A DNA stretch of 55,176 nt from Gammaproteobacteria bacterium (GTDB lineage Bacteria > Pseudomonadota > Gammaproteobacteria > Steroidobacterales > Rariloculaceae), in contig JAJDVG010000034.1 of the NCBI GenBank assembly GCA_022826245.1, positions 1 through 55,176 on the forward strand. Reading direction: 5' to 3'. A model generated the notes under the pieces. It had not been told where the DNA came from and did not search any database. It saw only the letters and a list, made by a program, of their open reading frames with translations. Below, one piece after another: positions 1 to 7,839 of the stretch. The stretch's first letter is position 1. Each line of letters opens with the position of its first letter. The position numbers and the translations under genes were made by a program.

Positions 1-263
1 CGCAGCGTCAATTGACCATTGATTCGGCGCTGCAAATCTGCTTTCCTTAACCTCACGAGATGTGGCCCCTCCTGCTCGGCATTGTCGAAGTTCGCAATCT
101 CAACAATACCAGCAGTGACGCCCATCTCGCCCTATCTCAACACCACCTCAGCCGGAAATTTCTGCAACATTGGGGCTAACAAGCCGACACCGGAGTTACG
201 CTTTCGGAATCCGGTCAATCTCGCGAGTTTGACCCTGCGGCTGTTCGCGTCAATCCGCCGCGA
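1..263. other. No recognisable gene at left edge
   Basis: No ORF here has a start signal, a family motif or the strong third-position GC bias of the neighbouring genes, and base composition is more AT-rich than the rest of the window. It lies next to a toxin-gene remnant, so it may be decayed mobile or toxin-antitoxin DNA, but nothing identifies it. The sequence is cut by the window edge. Confidence 0.4.
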
Positions 264-407
264 TTATCGCGCCCGCCACGGGTTCTCCCGGCGCAATCGC
301 TCGAGTCGGGCGAAGTCGTTGTCGTAGGACGCCAGCGCGGCATCGTGGATGAACGCCAGTGCGGCAAGGTGGACATCGGTAGTCAGGTTGCCGGCGGTGC
401 CAGCGCC
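264..407 (-). pseudogene. VapC-type PIN toxin remnant (C-terminal part only)
   Basis: The minus-strand reading holds only the last third of a PIN-domain ribonuclease. It has the AGNLTTDVHLAALA block, with the acidic Mg-binding residue, followed by the YDNDFARLERL region that ends PIN domains. The same block (AGNLTTDAHIAALA) occurs in the intact vapC at 3003-3446. The N-terminal half, including the first catalytic Asp, is absent: upstream of about 407 the frame runs into sequence unlike any PIN domain. No vapB lies beside it. It is a dead fragment, probably of an older vapBC module of the same subfamily. The boundary at 407 is where similarity stops, not a start codon. Confidence 0.7.
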
Positions 408-452
408 AGGGAGACAGTTATTTCGTGCCATCGTACCTACCAACTGGGAGTA

Positions 453-479
453 TTGCGGCCTCGGAGGCAAGCATAAAAT
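453..479 (+). promoter_or_regulatory. Possible sigma-70 promoter for the LuxR-type regulator
   Basis: A TTGCGG box (453-458) and a TAAAAT box (474-479) are separated by 15 bases, about 45 bases before the GTG start at 524. The spacing is short and the -35 box is imperfect, so this is only a candidate. Confidence 0.3.
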
Positions 480-523
480 GCGCCCGTATCGTATGCCTAC
501 GCGGCAGTCGTTAAGGAGCAAGT

Positions 524-1672
524 GTGGCGAATCCGCTAGATGCCTTCGACCGCATCCTCGCGGCGCTGCACGGAGCCGCTCTCGACGGCGCCCACTGGCC
601 AGCCACCGCCGCGCTGATCGACGAGGCCTGCGGCGCCGTGGGCAACGCGCTGGTGGTCGGCGAATGGTCCGGCGACGACGTGCGCATCTGCTTCGCCCAG
701 TATCTCTACCGCGGCGAGCTTCGACAGGACCTGGCGCGCGAGTATTTCGACGTCTATTACCCGCACGACGAAGGGCGGCGCCGCCTCAGGGTGCGGCCTG
801 CCGGCCAACTGTTCCATAGCCGCGATTTGTACACCGAGACGGAGTTGAGAAAGTCGCCGGCGTACAACGAGGGATTGCGCCGCTGCCGAGGCCAGAACGG
901 CTTGCAGGGGCGTCTCGACTGGCAGAGCGGCCTGCGTGTCGTCTGGGCCGTCGGCGACCCGATCGCAAGCGGCGGCTGGCAGTCCGCTCAACTCGATCTG
1001 CTCGAGTCTCTGGTTCCGCATGTCCGCCAGTTCGTCCGCGTCCGCCAGGCGCTGGTTGGCGCCGATGCGCTGGGCGCCAGTATGGTGAGTCTGCTGGACA
1101 ACAGCCGGATCGGCGTCCTGCACCTGGACCGCGAGGGGCGCGTGCTCGCGGCGAACGACCCTGCGCAGGATATCCTGCGGCGCGGCGACGGCTTGTCTGA
1201 CCGCGACGGCGCGCTACGCGCCTCGTTGCCGGCGGATCACGGCCGATTGCAGAGGCTGTTGAAGCGTGCGCTGCCGAACCTTGAGTATGGGCTGCCGGCA
1301 GGCGGCTCGATGACGATCCAGCGCCCCTTGCTTCGGTCGCGGCTGCAGCTTTACTTACACCCCGTGGATCCCGCGCAGGCGGACTTCGGGGCTCGCCGTG
1401 TGGCAGTCCTGGCGCTGGTGGTCGACCCGACGCGCCGTTCGCGCGTCGACCCCGTCCGTGTGTCGGCGCTGCTCGGCCTGACGCCGTCGGAGGGCCGGGT
1501 CTCGGCGCTGCTGGCCGAGGGCCTGGCGGTGCGCGAGATCGCCGCGACCGCGGGCTTCAAGGAGAGCTACGTCCGATTCCTCCTGAAGCAGGTCTACAGG
1601 AAGCAGGGTCTGTCCGGGCAAGTCGCCCTGGTGCAGCGGGTCCTGGCGACCTGCTCCCTGGCGCTGCGTTGA
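524..1672 (+). CDS. PAS/LuxR-type helix-turn-helix transcriptional regulator
   Basis: A DNA-binding transcription factor of 382 residues. The C-terminal segment (about 317-374) is a LuxR/GerE HTH with the pattern LTPSEGRVSALLAEG, then VREIAATAG and the recognition helix. The middle (about 187-230) has a PAS-like sensory segment (NSRIGVLHLDREGRVLAAN). The N-terminal 180 residues match no family I know. No phosphoacceptor receiver domain or autoinducer-binding domain is visible, so the signal is unknown. The start is GTG at 524, chosen because AAGGAG lies at 513-518 with normal spacing. It stands alone on the plus strand upstream of the sterol-methyltransferase-like gene. A regulatory link to that gene is possible but rests on adjacency only. 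Confidence 0.8.
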   Translation: MANPLDAFDRILAALHGAALDGAHWPATAALIDEACGAVGNALVVGEWSGDDVRICFAQYLYRGELRQDLAREYFDVYYPHDEGRRRLRVRPAGQLFHSRDLYTETELRKSPAYNEGLRRCRGQNGLQGRLDWQSGLRVVWAVGDPIASGGWQSAQLDLLESLVPHVRQFVRVRQALVGADALGASMVSLLDNSRIGVLHLDREGRVLAANDPAQDILRRGDGLSDRDGALRASLPADHGRLQRLLKRALPNLEYGLPAGGSMTIQRPLLRSRLQLYLHPVDPAQADFGARRVAVLALVVDPTRRSRVDPVRVSALLGLTPSEGRVSALLAEGLAVREIAATAGFKESYVRFLLKQVYRKQGLSGQVALVQRVLATCSLALR

Positions 1673-1904
1673 CGGTTCCCAGGCCGGCAACGGCGCTTCG
1701 CTTCCGGGCTCCTTCGCTTCCATGCCGATGCGGCATACCTCAAAACTGGGATATGACTCGGACAAGGTCCTGTCGTTATAAGGCGCAAGCCAATAGAAGC
1801 CTCACCTTGATCCTGGATGTCCCCCACCCGAACAGTAGCCGCCCCGGGGCGCGTCGGGCAGATCACCGGCCTCCATGCCGTCGCCGCGTTAGCCCTCCTG
1901 TGAA

Positions 1905-2894
1905 ATGCCCGGTTTGCGAAAAGGCACAGTGATTCCTCCCCGCATCACGCCAGCCAGAGTCCATAGGTACAAGGCGGGCCAGGCTGCGGGCGACCATCAA
2001 GCGACAGCAGATCGTTACTACGACATGGTGACCGACCTCTGCGAGTTCGGCTGGGGCCGGTCCTTTCACTTCGCTCCGCGCCGCCGGGGCGAGAGTTTCA
2101 AGGCATCTCTGGTGCGGTACGAGCAATTTCTCGCCGACCGGCTGGAATTGAAACCGGGCATGGAAGTCCTCGACGTGGGGAGCGGCGTGGCAGGGCCGAT
2201 GCTCACGCTGACGCGGCATACCGGAGCCAGCTTTGTAGGAGTCAACATCAACGCCTACCAGATCCAGCGTGCCAGGCGCCACACGCGTCATCATTTCGAA
2301 TTGTGCCGCTTCGTCAATGCCGACTACATGGAAATGCCCCTGGACGACTGCATGTTTGACGCGGCGGTCGCGATTGAGTCCACGCGGCACGCACCGGACA
2401 GGGCAGGCGTGTTCGGAGAGGTCTACCGCGTGCTGCGTCCGGGAGCCCGGTTTGCGGGTTACGACTGGTGCATGACCGACAAGTACGATCCAGCCAACGC
2501 GCAGCACCGCCGCATCAAGGAGGACATACTGGCCGGCGCCGGCCTGGTCGACCTGGGTTCTGCCTCCGAAATCTGCGACGCGCTGCGCCAGGCCGGGTAC
2601 GAGATCGAGGAAGCGCGCGACAGGGCGGTTGAGTCGGATTCGGAAACGCCCTGGTATCGTTCTCTCCAGGGTCGCGATTTCAGCTTCACCGGCATCCCAC
2701 GCACGCCTTGGGGCCGCTCTTTGGTGAATGGAGCCTTGCGCGTCGGAGAGGCATTGCGCCTGGTCCCCGAGGGCTCAGTCGAGGTCAGCTCGTTCCTGAA
2801 TGCAGGGGCGGATGCGATGGTCATGGGCGGTGAGACCGGGATCGTCACGCCGAACTTCTACTTTCTTGCCCGGAAACCCGGCGGTCACTCGTAA
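1905..2894 (+). CDS. Sterol 24-C-methyltransferase-like SAM-dependent methyltransferase
   Basis: A class I SAM methyltransferase of about 329 residues. Residues 47-62 carry the motif FGWGRSFHFAPRRRGE, resembling the Erg6/SMT aromatic 'region I' (YGWG-SFHF) just before the SAM-binding motif. SAM motif I is VLDVGSGVAGP (88-98), followed by VGVNINAYQIQRAR, nearly the same wording as eukaryotic sterol 24-C-methyltransferases. The C-terminus (FLNAGADAMVMGGETGIVTP, then NFYFLARKP) matches the SMT C-terminal domain. The resemblance is therefore to the sterol-alkylating subfamily rather than to generic UbiE-like enzymes. No squalene-hopene/oxidosqualene cyclase or other sterol gene is in the window, so the substrate (sterol, hopanoid or other lipid) is unproven. 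ATG at 1905 has a weak ribosome-binding site; GTG at 1929, after AAAAGG, is an alternative. Confidence 0.8.
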   Translation: MPGLRKGTVIPPRITPARVHRYKAGQAAGDHQATADRYYDMVTDLCEFGWGRSFHFAPRRRGESFKASLVRYEQFLADRLELKPGMEVLDVGSGVAGPMLTLTRHTGASFVGVNINAYQIQRARRHTRHHFELCRFVNADYMEMPLDDCMFDAAVAIESTRHAPDRAGVFGEVYRVLRPGARFAGYDWCMTDKYDPANAQHRRIKEDILAGAGLVDLGSASEICDALRQAGYEIEEARDRAVESDSETPWYRSLQGRDFSFTGIPRTPWGRSLVNGALRVGEALRLVPEGSVEVSSFLNAGADAMVMGGETGIVTPNFYFLARKPGGHS

Positions 2895-3002
2895 GCCGGA
2901 ACAAAGTGCAAGGATTCCCAATTCATCTTCATTCGCTATCCCGTAGAGCGCTCGCTGCGGTTCTGCTGTGGTGTTGCGCCGATGGTTTCGTTGCCCGGGC
3001 GA

Positions 3003-3446
3003 TCAGCCGGGAGCGGGTTGGTTCAGCGGGTTGACCCACTTTACGTTGGGGAAACGGCCGAAATCGGCATCGTTCGAATAGACGGTGTAACCGTGTTCCA
3101 CTGCCAGGGCGGCGATATGGGCGTCCGTGGTCAGGTTGCCCGCGGCGCCGGAGGAATTCAGCAGGTCTTTCACGAGTGGCCAGTGGGTCTGCGTGGGTAC
3201 GACGATGCCGACGTTGGGTTGTTCCAGCCATCGGTCGACGTAGTTCACGGCTTCCTCTAGATTGAGCGGGTTGGAGAACACGCGCCGGCTGGTTGTCAAT
3301 CGGACGAACCCGAGCATTGTCGGATAGCACAGGCCCACGGGATTCGCCGATGACAGCACATCGTCCAGCCAGGTGTTGGCGGCTCCGTGGAAAGCGCTTG
3401 TCTCGTCGACTGCGTAGACGAGCAGATTGACATCCGGAAGGATCAA
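3003..3446 (-). CDS. vapC: VapC-family PIN-domain ribonuclease toxin
   Basis: A 147-residue PIN-domain toxin, the usual VapC length. Members are Mg-dependent RNases that cut tRNA or rRNA and block translation. The first catalytic Asp is in MILPDVNLL. The later acidic residues are in the NLTTDAHIAALA and YSNDADFGRF blocks. The start is a TTG at 3446 whose bases overlap the TGA stop of vapB (TTGA), which implies translational coupling within a bicistronic vapBC operon. Toxin and antitoxin ends are intact and no frameshift is seen, so the module looks functional. A truncated relative lies at 264-407. Confidence 0.88.
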   Translation of the reverse strand: MILPDVNLLVYAVDETSAFHGAANTWLDDVLSSANPVGLCYPTMLGFVRLTTSRRVFSNPLNLEEAVNYVDRWLEQPNVGIVVPTQTHWPLVKDLLNSSGAAGNLTTDAHIAALAVEHGYTVYSNDADFGRFPNVKWVNPLNQPAPG

Positions 3447-3700
3447 CGCTCTTCGTCTGCAAAAGCGCCCGTTTCCAGGTCATCGATCAAGGCGTTCAGG
3501 CGTGTCGGATCGATTCCCGGCTTCAGCCCAAGCTTTCTCGTGGGAGTAGTGAACATTTTCGGCTTCGGGGGAGTCGACTTTGCCTGCACGCCGAGCCTCA
3601 GCAAGTGGTTGAGCGCGGCCTTGAAGCTCAGACCCTCGCGCTTGCGCATCGCTTCGACCTGCGCCGCCAGATCGTCATCAATGGTCACGGTTGTACGCAT
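3443..3700 (-). CDS. vapB: VapB-type antitoxin with ribbon-helix-helix start
   Basis: An antitoxin of 85 residues. The N-terminus MRTTVTIDDDLAAQVEAMRK is the typical MetJ/Arc ribbon-helix-helix opening used to bind the operator. The C-terminal tail, ending LIDDLETGAFADEER, would wrap and neutralise VapC. The start is placed at ATG 3700, not at upstream in-frame codons as far as 3814, because the RHH fold begins there. A consensus promoter ends only 7 bases upstream, which leaves no room for a leader, and there is no Shine-Dalgarno, so the transcript is probably leaderless. The stop overlaps the TTG start of vapC. Autoregulation by the VapBC complex at the palindrome in the promoter is the expected mechanism. 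Confidence 0.85.
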   Translation of the reverse strand: MRTTVTIDDDLAAQVEAMRKREGLSFKAALNHLLRLGVQAKSTPPKPKMFTTPTRKLGLKPGIDPTRLNALIDDLETGAFADEER

Positions 3701-3707
3701 GATTGTC

Positions 3708-3735
3708 ATCATAAGCATCAATGTATTGATGTCAA
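3708..3735 (-). promoter_or_regulatory. vapBC promoter with overlapping palindromic operator
   Basis: On the minus strand TTGACA (3730-3735) and TATGAT (3708-3713) are separated by 16 bases, a near-consensus sigma-70 promoter in unusually AT-rich DNA. Inside it is a perfect inverted repeat with 7-base arms, CATCAAT-GT-ATTGATG (3716-3731), which fits a VapB ribbon-helix-helix operator that would occlude RNA polymerase. The predicted transcription start falls at or next to the A of the vapB ATG (3700). Confidence 0.75.
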
Positions 3736-3922
3736 TGATTGTTTTCGCGAGGGCAGAATTGCGGTGAAGGAATTCGCGGTGGCGTAAGTCCCAGGAACGT
3801 TTGCCGGCGCTCATTTGCGGATCGCGCGCGCTTCGTGGCTTGGGTACGATGGACTTGAAGGGAACGAAGGCTGTAAGTCATCGAGACGCAGCCGGCGCGG
3901 CGCGAGTTTAACGGAGAGCGCA

Positions 3923-5026
3923 ATGAGAGTAGGCGTACCCAGAGAGATCAAGGACAACGAGAACCGCGTAGCCATGACGCCTGACGGGGTTCGGACACTC
4001 GTCAACGCGGGTCATGAGGTGACGGTCGAACTGGACGCGGGCCTGGGTTCGGGCTTTGCCAACGAGGATTTCACGGCCGCGGGCGCTGCGCTTGCCACCG
4101 CGGCCGGAACCTGGGATTCCGATCTCGTGATCAAGGTCAAGGAACCGATGCCGGCAGAATACCGCTATCTCGACCGCCAGATCGTGTTCACCTATTTCCA
4201 TCTGGCGGGTGTCGACCCGAAGCTGACCGACGCACTGCTCGCCGGCGGCACGACGGCTGTGGCCTATGAGACCGTCGAAGACGAACAGGGACGACTGCCG
4301 CTGCTCGCGCCAATGAGCGCCGTGGCGGGCAGCATGGCGCCGATTGTCGGCGCCTGGTACCTGGCGCGGTTCAACGGCGGGCGCGGCACGTTACCGGCCG
4401 AAATACTCGGCCAGGGCCATGGCGAGGTGGTCGTCGTCGGCGACGGGATCGTCGGCGGCCATGCAGCCCGGGTCGCAGGCGCCATGGGGGCGCACGTCGC
4501 GCTGTTCGGCCGGAGCGCGCAACGCGCCGCCGAACTCGAAGCGATGGCGCCAGGTATCGAATACATGGTGTCGGACAACGGTCGCCTGGCGGAATGCATC
4601 GAACACGCCGACATGCTGATCGGCGCAACTCTCGTCAAGGGCGCCCGGGCGCAGCATGTCGTCTCCGAGGCGATGGTCAGGCAGATGCCCGACGGCGCGG
4701 TGATCGTTGACGTCAGCATCGATCAGGGCGGCTGCGTAGAGACATCGCGGCCGACATCGCACGCCGATCCGGTGTTCACGAAACATGGCGTGACGCACTA
4801 TTGCGTGACGAACATGCCCGGCGCCTATCCGCGCACGTCGACGCTGTCCCTGACCGCCACGACGCTGCCGTACATCGAACGCCTCGCGAACGGCGGCGCT
4901 GCCGCCGTCCTGGACGATCCGTTGTTCGCGAAGGGTGTGAATACCTGCTCAGGAGCAGTGACTTACCGGCCCGTCGCCGAGGCGTTGGATCTCATGGAGC
5001 ACTTTCGCGAGCTCGATGACCTGTAA
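3923..5026 (+). CDS. ald: Alanine dehydrogenase
   Basis: NAD-dependent L-alanine dehydrogenase, interconverting alanine with pyruvate plus ammonium; 367 residues, normal for the family. The N-terminus MRVGVPREIKDNENRVAMTP is diagnostic of the AlaDH/PNT N-terminal domain. The Rossmann nucleotide-binding loop is VVVVGDGIVGGHAA (a variant of the common GGGVVG). The C-terminal block with VTHYCVTNMPGAYPRTST is also characteristic of Ald. ATG 3923 is chosen over the in-frame extension back to 3815 because it follows GGAGAG at 3913-3918 and matches the family start. It is monocistronic and stands divergent from vapBC. The deviations in the NAD loop are worth noting but the enzyme appears complete. 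Confidence 0.92.
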   Translation: MRVGVPREIKDNENRVAMTPDGVRTLVNAGHEVTVELDAGLGSGFANEDFTAAGAALATAAGTWDSDLVIKVKEPMPAEYRYLDRQIVFTYFHLAGVDPKLTDALLAGGTTAVAYETVEDEQGRLPLLAPMSAVAGSMAPIVGAWYLARFNGGRGTLPAEILGQGHGEVVVVGDGIVGGHAARVAGAMGAHVALFGRSAQRAAELEAMAPGIEYMVSDNGRLAECIEHADMLIGATLVKGARAQHVVSEAMVRQMPDGAVIVDVSIDQGGCVETSRPTSHADPVFTKHGVTHYCVTNMPGAYPRTSTLSLTATTLPYIERLANGGAAAVLDDPLFAKGVNTCSGAVTYRPVAEALDLMEHFRELDDL

Positions 5027-5058
5027 TCGCGGGCTCTCCCAATTTGCCGCAAACCCAA

Positions 5059-5168
5059 GGGGAGTCGCACTATCGGCCGCTTGAGACCCTCGCGCGCAGG
5101 GATGCGCGCGCGGAGCGTACAGGGAGGTATTCACCGCGTGTCTCAAGCAAGCGATGGTGCGACTCCCC
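5059..5168. repeat. 110-bp inverted-repeat element, copy A
   Basis: A 29-base arm starting GGGGAGTCGCAC (5059-5087), a 52-base core (5088-5139) and an inverted arm ending GTGCGACTCCCC (5140-5168). The outer 12 bases pair perfectly and 25 of the 29 arm positions are complementary. The core includes a GCGCGC-rich hairpin. The same element occurs at 43679-43788 (opposite core orientation), 52414-52523 and 55118 onward, always exactly 110 bp where complete. It has no coding capacity and behaves like a MITE or REP-type element. Its right end lies 12 bases before the NAT start codon, so it may influence that gene's leader. Confidence 0.85.
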
Positions 5169-5180
5169 GCCAATTTCGTG

Positions 5181-6014
5181 ATGCGCTCAATCGATCTTGA
5201 AGCCTATTGCCGACGCATCGGCTACGACGGTCCGCGCGAGCCGGACCTCGCCACGCTGCGCGAGCTGCATCGCCGCCACGCGACGGCGATCCCGTTCGAG
5301 AACCTGCACACGCTCATGGGGGAGCGCGTGGCGCTCGACCCGGAGTCGCTCGAGCGCAAGCTCATCCATGCCGGGCGGGGCGGCTACTGCTTCGAGCAGA
5401 ACCGGCTCTTCGCCGAAGTACTCGAGTCGCTCGGCTACACCGTCGAGTCGCTCGCGGCGCGCGTCGTCTTCAATCACGAGCACGAGCCGCTCGGACCGCG
5501 CACACACATGGTGCTGCTCGTACATATCAAAGGGCGGACGCATGTCTGCGACGTCGGTTTCGGCGGCCTCACGCTGACCGGACCGCTGCGGCTCGAGACC
5601 GACATCGAGCAGGCGACGCCGCACGAGTGGTTTCGCCTGTTGCGCTCCGAACCGATCTACAGCCTGCAGGCGAAGCTCGGCGCCGATTGGCGCACGCTCT
5701 ACCTGTTCGATCTGCAGCCGCAGTTGCCGATCGACTTCGAGGTCGCGAATCACTACGTGTCGACGCATCGCGATTCGTTCTTCCTGACGACACTCATGGC
5801 CGCGCGGCCGGCGACGGGCTGCCGCTACGGGCTCTTCAACACCGAGTTGACGGTTCGCCATACGGCCGGCGGCGCGGACCGCAGCAAGCTCGCGTCGGTC
5901 GGCGAGCTCAAGGACGCTCTGGCGGACCTGTTCCGCATCGAGCTGCCGGGAGGATCGAAACTCGACGCGGCTCTTGCCGGCATCATCGAACGGGCCGAAC
6001 TTGGCGGAGATTGA
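5181..6014 (+). CDS. nat: Arylamine N-acetyltransferase
   Basis: A cytosolic enzyme of 277 residues that transfers acetyl from acetyl-CoA to arylamines or hydrazines. The Cys-His-Asp triad is readable: Cys70 in RGGYCFEQN, His109 in RTHMVLLV and Asp124 in CDVGFGG, at spacings like the canonical C69/H107/D122. The N-terminal helical part (SIDLEAYCRRIG, then IPFENLHTL) fits the family. The start at 5181 is chosen because the in-frame codon at 5154 lies inside the repeat element. The gene opens the long plus-strand run of catabolic genes that continues to 17 kb. Arylamine acetylation would suit a locus handling aromatic compounds, but co-regulation is not shown. Confidence 0.92.
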   Translation: MRSIDLEAYCRRIGYDGPREPDLATLRELHRRHATAIPFENLHTLMGERVALDPESLERKLIHAGRGGYCFEQNRLFAEVLESLGYTVESLAARVVFNHEHEPLGPRTHMVLLVHIKGRTHVCDVGFGGLTLTGPLRLETDIEQATPHEWFRLLRSEPIYSLQAKLGADWRTLYLFDLQPQLPIDFEVANHYVSTHRDSFFLTTLMAARPATGCRYGLFNTELTVRHTAGGADRSKLASVGELKDALADLFRIELPGGSKLDAALAGIIERAELGGD

Positions 6015-6156
6015 AGTCCGGGATGTTTGCGTGCGCGGCAGCCCGGATCGGGCGTCAATCCGGGCGCATCGATGTCGCTACGGGGGCGCTTGTCCTGGAT
6101 CGCGAGGCGCGCCTAAACTGGCGTTTTCCCGCGCGGCACATGAAATCGGAGGTCCC

Positions 6157-7683
6157 ATGAGAACAACCATTGCCGCCATCGGTGCGGGCGTTGCCCTGTC
6201 GATAGGCGTCCAGGCCGCTCAGGCGCAGGAGGTCGAGACCGGATCAGCGTGCGAGGCGCTCGCGGACCTAACGCTCTCGGAAGTGATTTCGCTCGAAGCG
6301 GAATCCGTACCGGGCGGGCCGTTCTCGACGCCGAGCTTCGGCGGACAGCAGGTCGTCAACGATCTGCCCGCCTTCTGCCGCGTCAGGGGCGTCGTGGATC
6401 CCGCGATCAACTTCGAGGTCTGGCTGCCCGAGCCCGATGCCTGGAACGGGCGGTTTCAGGCGGTCGGCGGCGGCGGTTTCGCGGGCGTCATCAGCTACGG
6501 CGCCATGGTGCCGAACATCCAGACCGGCTATGTCACGGCGTCGACCGATACCGGCCACGTGGCGAGCGATCTCGAGTGGATCCACGACGAAGGCCTGCTG
6601 CGCGACTACGGCTATCGCGCGATCAACGAGATGACCGCGAAATCGAAGGCGGTCCTCGGCGCCTACTACGGCCGGCCGGCCGACTACAACTACTTCAACG
6701 GCTGCTCGACGGGCGGGCGGCAGGGCCTCATGCAGGCCCAGCGTTTCCCCGACGACTACGACGGCATCGTCTCCGGCGCGCCGGTCAACCACTTCGTCGC
6801 CACGCATTACACGCAGCTATGGATCGCGCTTGCCGCGAAACCCGTCGGCGACACGCTGCTGACGCCGACGGAGCTGTCGGTCGTCAACAGCGCGGCCCTC
6901 GCGCAGTGCGACTCGATCGACGGCGTCGAGGACGGCGTCATCGAGGATCCGCGGATGTGCACGTTCGACCCGGGCACGCTGCAGTGCTCGTCGGGCGCGA
7001 GCAGCCAGTGCCTGAACGCCGAGCAGGTCGAGGCCGTGCGCAAGATCTACGCCGGGCCGAGCAACCCGAGGACCGGCGAGCACCTGCACCCGGGCCTTGT
7101 GCCGGGCAGCGAGCTGAGCTGGGTACTCGTGGCCGGTTCGGACCTCGCGCCCATTCCCGCCGAATACTTCAGCAGGAGCGTCTTCAACGACCGCGGCTGG
7201 GACTGGCGTACATTCGACTTCGATGCCGATGTCGAGCGCAGCTACGAAGCCACGGGCGAGGCGCTGGTTGCCACCGATCCCGATCTCGGCGAGTTCCGCG
7301 ACGCGGGCAACAAGCTCATCCTCTATCACGGCTGGAACGACCAGGTCATCTTCCCGGAGGGGTCGATCGACTATTACGAGCGTGTGGCGGCGACCGTCGG
7401 CAGAGGTTCGGACGGCGGCATCGGCGAGACGCGGGACTTCTTCCGGCTGTTCATGGCGCCGGGCATGCAGCATTGCCGCGGCGGTCCGGGACCGAGCCAG
7501 TTCGATGCGCAGGCCGCGATCGAAGCCTGGGTCGAGGAGGGCATTGCGCCGGACCGTATCGAGGCGAGCCTCGTCGAGGACGGGGACGTGACGCGTACTC
7601 GGCCGTTGTGTCCGTATCCGGAAACCGCGCGGTACATCGGCGGCGACAGCAACCAGGCCGAGAGCTTCGCCTGTTCGCAGTAA
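6157..7683 (+). CDS. Exported tannase/feruloyl esterase family hydrolase
   Basis: A secreted serine esterase of 508 residues. It begins with a signal peptide (MRTTIAAIGAGVALSIGVQA, cut after AQAQ). The nucleophile is Ser184 in NGCSTGGRQG, the variant GCSxGG elbow of the tannase/feruloyl-esterase family, in which the Cys before Ser pairs with a Cys beside the catalytic His. The acid and base are visible in YHGWNDQVIFPEG and APGMQHCRGGPG; the HC pair fits that disulfide arrangement. Substrates in the family are gallate or ferulate esters, or PET-like MHET in relatives. GGAGG at 6149-6153 precedes ATG 6157, which replaces a longer in-frame extension. Downstream genes could consume the released phenolic acid. 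Confidence 0.85.
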   Translation: MRTTIAAIGAGVALSIGVQAAQAQEVETGSACEALADLTLSEVISLEAESVPGGPFSTPSFGGQQVVNDLPAFCRVRGVVDPAINFEVWLPEPDAWNGRFQAVGGGGFAGVISYGAMVPNIQTGYVTASTDTGHVASDLEWIHDEGLLRDYGYRAINEMTAKSKAVLGAYYGRPADYNYFNGCSTGGRQGLMQAQRFPDDYDGIVSGAPVNHFVATHYTQLWIALAAKPVGDTLLTPTELSVVNSAALAQCDSIDGVEDGVIEDPRMCTFDPGTLQCSSGASSQCLNAEQVEAVRKIYAGPSNPRTGEHLHPGLVPGSELSWVLVAGSDLAPIPAEYFSRSVFNDRGWDWRTFDFDADVERSYEATGEALVATDPDLGEFRDAGNKLILYHGWNDQVIFPEGSIDYYERVAATVGRGSDGGIGETRDFFRLFMAPGMQHCRGGPGPSQFDAQAAIEAWVEEGIAPDRIEASLVEDGDVTRTRPLCPYPETARYIGGDSNQAESFACSQ

Positions 7684-7839
7684 CTGCGGCGCAGGCTTCT
7701 CGAGAGGTGCGTGGCCAGTGCCGCGACGGCATTGTCGCCCTTGCCGCTCGTCCGCCGGCGCTTGTAGAACCGCCTTGAACCGATACGTTCGGCGCGTCCG
7801 GAATTCGATGGCGTTCGCGGGAAAAGGCGTAGCGCTCCG

